NCBI GenBank assembly: GCA_007121695.1
Contig: SKKC01000403.1
Span: forward strand, 1 to 5,463
Reading direction: 5' to 3'
From: Spirochaetales bacterium
GTDB lineage: Bacteria > Spirochaetota > Spirochaetia > DSM-27196 > SKKC01
Length of the DNA stretch: 5,463 nucleotides
Shown: positions 1 to 4,300 of the stretch, piece after piece
How positions within the stretch are numbered: position 1 is the stretch's first letter
Layout of the letters: each line of letters opens with the position of its first letter
Program-made: the position numbers and the translations under genes
Notes under the pieces: generated by a model
Databases searched by the model: none
The model's input: only the letters and a program-made list of their open reading frames with translations
Told to the model about the DNA's origin: nothing

Positions 1-32
1 CGGGCAAAGGGAATCTCGACTGAGTCATTCAT
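1..32 (-). CDS. Probable DegT/DnrJ/EryC1/StrS-family sugar aminotransferase, N-terminal fragment
   Basis: Only the first ten codons and two bases of an eleventh are present, reading MNDSVEIPFA then Arg. The ATG lies 10 nt beyond the dehydratase stop codon and is preceded by AGGAG with a 7-nt spacer, so the start is well supported. The short stretch ending in IPFAR resembles the beginning of PLP-dependent sugar aminotransferases, which commonly open with a few polar residues followed by I-P-F-x-[KR]-P. Such enzymes aminate the 4-keto sugar made by CapD/PglF-type dehydratases, and that is the gene immediately upstream, so the product and substrate would match. The identity rests on about 11 residues plus context; that a gene starts here is much surer than what it encodes. 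Confidence 0.55.
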   Translation of the reverse strand, partial: MNDSVEIPFA

Positions 33-39
33 GACGGTG

Positions 40-44
40 CTCCT
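40..44 (-). promoter_or_regulatory. Ribosome binding site overlapping the dehydratase stop codon
   Basis: AGGAG on the minus strand, 7 nt before the ATG at 32. Its first two bases are the last two of the upstream TAG stop (45-43), so a ribosome terminating on the dehydratase sits on the next gene's Shine-Dalgarno. This suggests translational coupling within the operon. Confidence 0.75.
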
Positions 45-1515
45 AATACTCCGGCTCGTCCTCGGGCACGGAAATCGAAGGGATATGCCGTGACAGAATG
101 GAGCGAAGCTCACGGCGGTTCCGGTACAGTTCGGGCCGCGATTCGTCGAGGTAACAGACCGGTCGCAGCGCTCCGATGAGCGCATCGAGGTCCAGTCGGG
201 TGTGAGCGCTGCGCGATATGCGGAGGATCTTCTGATGTGAGGTAGATTCCGAAACCTCTCCGTCGGCCAGCAGCGATTCGTGTACCCGTTCGCCCGGCCT
301 CATGCCGATATACTCTATGTCGATTTCCTCGTAGGGCTTGTACCCGTGTATCGTGATCAGTTGCTCGGCGAGATCCCTGATACGTACCGGTTCGCCCATG
401 TCAAGCAGATACAGCCCGCCTGGTTCGCCGACACCACCAGTCTTGAGTACCAGGCTCGCAGCCTCGGGTATCGTCATGTAAAACCTCGTGGTGTCCGGAT
501 GAGTTACCGTTACCGGTCCGCCCTTGCGAATCTGCTTCTGGAAGAGCGGCACGATGCTGCCACGCGCAGACAGGACGTTTCCGAACCTGACTGCCATGTA
601 CGTGTGGCCGTTTTCGGTCGCAGACAGTACGATTTCTTCGGCAATGCGCTTGGAAGCACCGTACACGCTCAACGGTTCTACGACCTTGTCAGTCGAGATA
701 AACACCACCCGTTCCACGCCCGCGGCCGACGCCGCGTCAATCAGGTTCTTCGTACCGAAGACGTTGTTGCGTATTGTTTCGACCGGATTATTCTCGCCGA
801 GGGGAACGTGCTTGTAGGCGGCGGTGTGCAACACCACATCGGCCCGCAGGCGCTTGAGAATAAAATGCATGTAGTCGCGGTCCTGAATTTCGCCGATGAC
901 CGGTACTATCGAAGCCCGTTCCCCGACGCCCTCGTCCTGAAGCAGGCGTAACTCCCGGTCGATCTCGTAAATCGCGTTTTCACCATGTCCGAACAGGTAC
1001 AGCCGCTGTGCCCCGCCGCTGAGCAGCTGACGACACAGCTCGCTTCCGATGCTGCCTCCAGCACCAGTGACGACAACACGCTTGCCCCGCAGGTACTGCA
1101 TGCTTGCCCGCAGGTCAATGTGGACGGGTGTGCGTCCGAGCAGATCCTGCGGATCAATTTCGCGGGTCTGAATCATGTGTGCCTCGCCGTCGACGATCTG
1201 CGACAGGCTCGGCAGTATGCGAATGCGGGCGAAGCCAGCCTGTTCGAGCAGCGCGAAGATAGCCTGTACACGCTCCCGCCCTGCGCCCGGAAGCGCGAGC
1301 AGCGCCTCGTCGGTGGGCTGCCGGTCGAGCAGGTTCACCACCGCGTCTATGGGCCCAAGGACCGGTATTCCTTCAATTCTCGTTCCGATTTTTTCCGCGT
1401 CATCGTCGAGGAAGGCGACGACTTCGCCGAGCACTTCTTTCCGCTTGAGTTCAAGGGCGAGCGATACACCCGCGAATCCTGCACCAATAATATAAACACG
1501 TGGTGTGCGCTTCAT
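43..1515 (-). CDS. Soluble CapD/PglF-like nucleoside-diphosphate-sugar 4,6-dehydratase
   Basis: A 490-residue protein with two nucleotide-binding folds. Residues 1-125 form a Rossmann-like domain with GAGFAG at 11-16, resembling the CoA-binding-like domain that precedes the catalytic part in WbpM/PglF/CapD proteins. Residues 135-470 are the extended-SDR catalytic domain (polysaccharide biosynthesis protein CapD family): GAGGSIG at 151-157 binds NAD(P), TAAYKHVPL at 231-239, STDK at 274-277, YGASK at 285-289, then FGNV and MRPGE further on. The family typically converts UDP-N-acetylglucosamine to the 4-keto-6-deoxy sugar used in surface glycans or protein glycosylation. Full-length WbpM/PglF enzymes have about four N-terminal membrane helices and some 590-660 residues; here these are absent, so the enzyme should be cytosolic. 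The catalytic position often occupied by Met in the large WbpM class is Tyr285. The ATG overlaps the loaP stop by 4 nt, with GGAAGG just upstream. The exact substrate cannot be read from the sequence. Confidence 0.9.
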   Translation of the reverse strand: MKRTPRVYIIGAGFAGVSLALELKRKEVLGEVVAFLDDDAEKIGTRIEGIPVLGPIDAVVNLLDRQPTDEALLALPGAGRERVQAIFALLEQAGFARIRILPSLSQIVDGEAHMIQTREIDPQDLLGRTPVHIDLRASMQYLRGKRVVVTGAGGSIGSELCRQLLSGGAQRLYLFGHGENAIYEIDRELRLLQDEGVGERASIVPVIGEIQDRDYMHFILKRLRADVVLHTAAYKHVPLGENNPVETIRNNVFGTKNLIDAASAAGVERVVFISTDKVVEPLSVYGASKRIAEEIVLSATENGHTYMAVRFGNVLSARGSIVPLFQKQIRKGGPVTVTHPDTTRFYMTIPEAASLVLKTGGVGEPGGLYLLDMGEPVRIRDLAEQLITIHGYKPYEEIDIEYIGMRPGERVHESLLADGEVSESTSHQKILRISRSAHTRLDLDALIGALRPVCYLDESRPELYRNRRELRSILSRHIPSISVPEDEPEY

Positions 1516-2051
1516 GTACCTTCCGTAGATGCATCTGTCGGGGCGGACTCGAGCACGTCGAATCCGAAGTCCACCGTAAAGCTTGCATTGTACAGATCAA
1601 GCTGTACCTTTGCACGTCCCTTGCGACGATTCACCTTTATTATACGTCCTTCAAGACCCTGCAGCGGCCCGTCTACGACGACTATACGCTGATTCGCATC
1701 GAAGGTGACGGTCGATTTTCTCACGATTTCACCGTACCCCATGAAATGTTTCACCAGCTGCAGATCATCGCCTGAGAGCGCGCGCGGCGACGCGGTCGTA
1801 TCGAGCATGCGAATGAAGCCGTCGGTCCTGCGTACCAGGGTGCGAACAGCGTCGTTCAGGTCCGAAGTCTGCAAAAAAATGTATCCGGGAAATACCGGTG
1901 CGAGGCTGAGCATGCGTTTGCCGCCGCGCCTGATCGTCAGTTCGCGTCGCGGTCGAAACAGAGACGCTCCGTGTTCCTGTAGCGCACCTTCGACGAGAGA
2001 AGTGAACTTGTCCTCGGAACCGGTTCGCAGTTGCAGCACGTACACGTCCAT
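1512..2051 (-). CDS. loaP: LoaP-type NusG-family transcription antitermination factor
   Basis: A 179-residue NusG paralogue. Residues 1-105 are the NGN domain, which in this family binds the RNA polymerase clamp: it opens MDVYVLQLRTGSED and contains FRPRREL at 32-38 and the hallmark FPGYIFL at 54-60. Residues 118-165 hold the KOW domain, with GPLQGLEGRIIKV at 128-140 followed by the basic NRRKGRAKV. The RPRRELTIRRGGK stretch and the GPLxGLEG...RRKGRAKV pattern match LoaP, the specialised NusG paralogue described in Firmicutes, Actinobacteria and Spirochaetes, better than housekeeping NusG or RfaH. LoaP proteins suppress termination in long biosynthetic operons, and this gene heads a glycan operon, which fits. 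The start is uncertain: ATG at 2051 places the conserved V-Y-V-L at the usual distance from the N-terminus, whereas a TTG at 2057 adds Met-Ser. Neither has a strong Shine-Dalgarno; a weak GGTAG lies 6 nt before the TTG. An UpxY/RfaH-like assignment is the main alternative. Confidence 0.87.
   Translation of the reverse strand: MDVYVLQLRTGSEDKFTSLVEGALQEHGASLFRPRRELTIRRGGKRMLSLAPVFPGYIFLQTSDLNDAVRTLVRRTDGFIRMLDTTASPRALSGDDLQLVKHFMGYGEIVRKSTVTFDANQRIVVVDGPLQGLEGRIIKVNRRKGRAKVQLDLYNASFTVDFGFDVLESAPTDASTEGT
1519..1524 (-). promoter_or_regulatory. Ribosome binding site for the CapD-like gene, inside the end of loaP
   Basis: GGAAGG on the minus strand with only 3 nt before the ATG at 1515. The spacing is tight for independent initiation, which fits reinitiation coupled to termination at the overlapping ATGA junction (1512-1515). 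Confidence 0.5.
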
Positions 2052-2136
2052 AGACAACGGACGCTACCATGGAGCCGATCCGACATTCAACAATCACGGA
2101 ATTTGTGCCGATATGTGAACCGAGAGGAATATTTGG
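2052..2136. promoter_or_regulatory. Divergent intergenic region carrying both operon promoters
   Basis: These 85 bp separate the loaP start (minus) from the small exported protein gene (plus), so both promoters should lie here or extend into the neighbouring genes. No convincing paired -35/-10 set was found on either strand. The best plus-strand candidate, TTCAAC at 2086 with TATGTG at 2112, has a 20-nt spacer, which is too long for a typical sigma-70 promoter. No strong hairpin that could serve as a LoaP recognition element was found on the minus-strand sense. Confidence 0.4.
2122..2129 (+). promoter_or_regulatory. Ribosome binding site for the small exported protein gene
   Basis: GAGAGGAA, with core AGAGGA at 2123-2128, lies 8 nt before the ATG at 2137. 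It supports 2137 as the start rather than the adjacent in-frame ATG at 2140. Confidence 0.7.
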
Positions 2137-2631
2137 ATGATGAGATCCGGACACACGGTCACAGTGTTACTGACAGCATTCTGTGTACTATTCGGGGCAC
2201 TGCCCCTGGCTGCTGACACCGTACTCGTACACGTGCACGGCGACACCTCAGCGCTCAGTAGAGAAGCAGCAGTGACGCCGGGAACCACCGCTTTTGAGGA
2301 CGGGCTCATGATTCCGCTCTTCGAGCATGGACATATCGTGTTCAATCTGGTGGATGATGGCGAGCCGCTGGACGTGGACACGGCGCGAGTAGTCGGGTTG
2401 GCAGAAGGTGTCGACTGGGTCGTACTCGTGCAGCTGCACTTCGTCCCCACGAATGGGGCCGCGAGGATAGACAGGGCAAGCTACGCGATAGTGCAGGTTT
2501 CCGAGGCACAGGACGCGCTGCAGGGCAACTTTGCGCGGGACGTGTTCGAGCCACGGCGCGGGGAAACGGCAACAGCCGCCATTGAGCGGGTCGGCCGACT
2601 TCTTGCGGGTACCATGCTGAATGAAATATAG
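2137..2631 (+). CDS. Small exported protein of unknown function
   Basis: A 164-residue protein that I do not recognise. The N-terminus is a clear Sec signal peptide: basic MMRSGH, a hydrophobic core at about residues 8-22, and a likely signal peptidase I site after LPLAA at residue 26, leaving a mature protein of about 138 residues beginning DTVLV. There is no lipobox, because Cys16 sits within the hydrophobic core, and no further membrane segment. The mature part reads as a small alpha/beta fold: a strand (TVLVHVHG), a helix preceded by FEDGLMIPLFEHGHIVFN at 53-70, a hydrophobic strand GVDWVVLVQLHFV at 91-103, another strand (ASYAIVQV), and a C-terminal amphipathic helix (AAIERVGRLLAG). This layout loosely recalls the LpoB/CsgG/TolB N-terminal type of periplasmic domain, but the resemblance is by eye only. 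It probably leads an operon with the SPOR-domain protein 16 nt downstream, which suggests an envelope role. Confidence 0.8.
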   Translation: MMRSGHTVTVLLTAFCVLFGALPLAADTVLVHVHGDTSALSREAAVTPGTTAFEDGLMIPLFEHGHIVFNLVDDGEPLDVDTARVVGLAEGVDWVVLVQLHFVPTNGAARIDRASYAIVQVSEAQDALQGNFARDVFEPRRGETATAAIERVGRLLAGTMLNEI

Positions 2632-2632
2632 C

Positions 2633-2638
2633 GGAGGG
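2633..2638 (+). promoter_or_regulatory. Ribosome binding site that fixes the start of the SPOR-domain gene
   Basis: GGAGGG lies 9 nt before the ATG at 2648. An in-frame ATG at 2621 lies upstream of this site and inside the preceding gene; using it would prepend nine polar residues to an otherwise normal signal peptide, so 2648 is preferred. Confidence 0.8.
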
Positions 2639-2647
2639 AACACACTC

Positions 2648-4300
2648 ATGACGGCTCACGTACGGTATTTCCGCCTTTTTGTGGCGGTCGTTCTGCTTCT
2701 GTTTTCCACGCTGGCCCATGCTGACTACGCATGGGAGGGTATCGCGACCCGAGGGGACTCGATCCTCTTTCCCGACGAAGGTCTGTTCGCCGCTTCGAAC
2801 GTCGTTCCGAGAAACACCGTTGTTGAACTGACAAGCCTCGATACAGGTCGCTCCGTGCGCGTCATTATCAGTCGGCGGGCGTCGGAGCCCGGTCTTCTTG
2901 CGCTGTTGAGCCCGGACGCAGCGGCATCGCTCGGTCTGTCCGGGGACGAGCAGACGACTCGCGTACTTCTGTCGCCGGTTTCGATACCCGGCCTCGCGAG
3001 CGCTGCCGACGAAGACCGGATGCGGGTGCCTTCGGACCCTGACAGAGCGCTTCCTGCAGGAACGACAGCGCGGCCCGAGCGGATTCGTGTTCCCGAAGCC
3101 GTGGCGGTCGAGGTGCCGGAACCCGAGGCCGAACCGGAGCCGGAACCCGAGCCAGAACCAGTAGCCGAGCCAGAAGCTGAACCAGAGCCGCGCGACGTCG
3201 TTGAAACGCTCCCGCGGGTCATGCCGGAGCCCGAGGAACCGAGAACCCCTGAACCGCTTGATCCGCCCCGCGATGTCACGGCCCCTGAAACCTCGCTCGA
3301 GCTGACCATCCATCGCGAACCGGTCTTTGACATCGCCGATCTCCCGGAGCCGGATATTCGCCTTGTCGATCCGTCTCCCGAGACACCCGCCATCGAAGAG
3401 TTCGTACCGGTGACCGACGATGGTCCGGTAAACCGCCTGGAGAGGGTGGTCGCGGAGGCGCGACGGCTTCGCGAGCGTGACCCCGACGGGTTTGCGGTAT
3501 TGCCGTTCGGAGAGCGCGGGCAGGACGACGTCGCGCGTCGCGAACCACCCCCTGGTGCGCCGCCTGTGTTTATCGCCGACGAGCCGGACCTTCCTTCACA
3601 CGATGAACCGGTACTTGCAGACGCCGAAACGGTGGAAACGGCAGATACGTCGCTTCCCCGCATTGTCCCCGTTGCAGACGAGGAACCTGAAGCTCGCGAA
3701 GAACCCGAACCTCCTGTGTTCGCAGACACACCGGTCGAACGCGTGCTGCCGGTCGAACTTCCGCAGGTTGTCATTGCCGATGAGCCCGAAGAGCCTCGCT
3801 TTGTTCTCGATGATCTTCTCGACGAGCGGCCCGTCCCTCCGGCCGACGACGAACCCGAAACGGTCATTACTGTTGAGCCCCGGACGCCGGAGGTCGATGT
3901 CGTGATCGAAATGGAGCCCGCTGAATCCAGACCTCCCGCACGCCCCGAAGTCGTGCCAGAACGCCCGACGCCCGAACCTGCACCCCCCGAGATCGTACCG
4001 GAACGCCCCGAAATCGTGCCCCCGCCGACCGACCCTGCGCTCCCCCTGGTTACGGAGCTGCAACCGGGAGCCTTCTATCTGCAGATCGGCGCGTGGAGTC
4101 AACGCGAGTCGGTGCAGGCGGTCATTCGCGATCTCGAGGACGTGTATCCACTCGCGGTTACCAGAGTTGAAACACCCGGGAGGACGCTGTATCGTGTCTT
4201 CGTCGGACCCATCGGACAGGACGAGCGGGGTCTTGCCCTGTTTAACGTCCGGACGCTCGGGTTTCGCGACGCGTTTGTACGGCGTGGAGGCGAGTCATAG
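2648..4300 (+). CDS. Exported SPOR-domain protein with degenerate RlpA-like barrel and Pro/Glu-rich spacer
   Basis: A 550-residue protein in three parts. Residues 1-25 form a Sec signal peptide (basic start, FVAVVLLLFSTLAHA, cleavage before Asp26). Residues about 30-115 resemble the double-psi beta-barrel of RlpA: GLFAAS, PRNTVVELTSLDTGRSVRV and LLSPDAAASLGL fall at the expected places. The catalytic His and Asp of RlpA lytic transglycosylases are replaced by Ser50 and Arg76, so the barrel is probably not an enzyme. Residues 120-465 are a low-complexity acidic spacer rich in Pro, Glu and Asp, with an EP-repeat block and a degenerate AD-centred repeat. Residues 473-546 are a SPOR domain (FYLQIGAWSQRESVQ, LYRVFVGPIG); SPOR domains bind denuded glycan strands in septal peptidoglycan. 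The likely role is periplasmic, at the division site or sacculus, with the spacer giving reach. Its stop codon overlaps the ligA start, and the ligA Shine-Dalgarno lies within its last codons. Confidence 0.88.
   Translation: MTAHVRYFRLFVAVVLLLFSTLAHADYAWEGIATRGDSILFPDEGLFAASNVVPRNTVVELTSLDTGRSVRVIISRRASEPGLLALLSPDAAASLGLSGDEQTTRVLLSPVSIPGLASAADEDRMRVPSDPDRALPAGTTARPERIRVPEAVAVEVPEPEAEPEPEPEPEPVAEPEAEPEPRDVVETLPRVMPEPEEPRTPEPLDPPRDVTAPETSLELTIHREPVFDIADLPEPDIRLVDPSPETPAIEEFVPVTDDGPVNRLERVVAEARRLRERDPDGFAVLPFGERGQDDVARREPPPGAPPVFIADEPDLPSHDEPVLADAETVETADTSLPRIVPVADEEPEAREEPEPPVFADTPVERVLPVELPQVVIADEPEEPRFVLDDLLDERPVPPADDEPETVITVEPRTPEVDVVIEMEPAESRPPARPEVVPERPTPEPAPPEIVPERPEIVPPPTDPALPLVTELQPGAFYLQIGAWSQRESVQAVIRDLEDVYPLAVTRVETPGRTLYRVFVGPIGQDERGLALFNVRTLGFRDAFVRRGGES
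3116..3193 (+). repeat. Glu-Pro dipeptide repeat block in the SPOR protein
   Basis: This encodes residues 157-182, an almost pure alternation of Glu and Pro interrupted by a few Ala/Val residues. Pro codons alternate among CCG, CCC and CCA, and Glu codons between GAA and GAG, so the DNA is not a clean tandem repeat. Such segments form stiff extended structures, as in the TonB linker, and can span periplasmic distance. Confidence 0.8.
3560..3859 (+). repeat. Degenerate ~18-residue repeat centred on Ala-Asp in the acidic spacer
   Basis: Six related segments of the SPOR protein contain a Pro/Val/hydrophobic run followed by Ala-Asp and then acidic residues, usually with a Pro: PPVFIADEP, EPVLADAE, IVPVADEEP, EPPVFADTP, PQVVIADEP and PVPPADDEP. 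Their Ala residues are at 310, 324, 343, 359, 377 and 399, a spacing of 14 to 22 residues. The similarity is visible in protein only and could partly reflect composition. Confidence 0.5.
3944..4021 (+). repeat. PE[VI]VPERP repeat before the SPOR domain
   Basis: Residues 433-440 (PEVVPERP), 447-454 (PEIVPERP) and the partial copy 454-458 (PEIVP) repeat a short motif at the C-terminal end of the spacer, directly before the SPOR domain. Codons differ between copies. Confidence 0.65.
4286..4290 (+). promoter_or_regulatory. Ribosome binding site for ligA, pointing to an ATA start
   Basis: GGAGG, within the Gly-Gly codons near the end of the SPOR protein gene, lies exactly 6 nt before the ATA at 4297. 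No ATG, GTG or TTG of any frame lies at a suitable distance downstream, so this site decides the otherwise odd start. Confidence 0.75.

Noticed and set aside
280..951. A 223-codon plus-strand open frame opposite the dehydratase
   Set aside because: It lies wholly antisense to a gene with clear SDR motifs, with no domain or convincing ribosome site.
2086..2117. TTCAAC and TATGTG as a sigma-70 promoter for the plus-strand operon
   Set aside because: The 20-nt spacer is too long and both hexamers match poorly.
2621..2647. Upstream ATG at 2621 as the start of the SPOR gene
   Set aside because: It overlaps the preceding gene, lacks a ribosome site, and adds nine polar residues before a complete signal peptide; GGAGGG favours 2648.
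2342..3313. A 323-codon minus-strand open frame across the small exported gene and the SPOR gene
   Set aside because: Its product is an Arg/Gly/aromatic-rich mix with no recognisable motif, and it spans two well-supported genes on the other strand.
2725..3867. A long minus-strand open frame of 380 codons opposite the SPOR gene, rich in Ser and Gly
   Set aside because: It is the complement of the Pro/Glu-rich spacer, whose codon pattern suppresses stops on the other strand. The translation is low complexity with no domain, and the plus-strand frame has a signal peptide and a SPOR domain.
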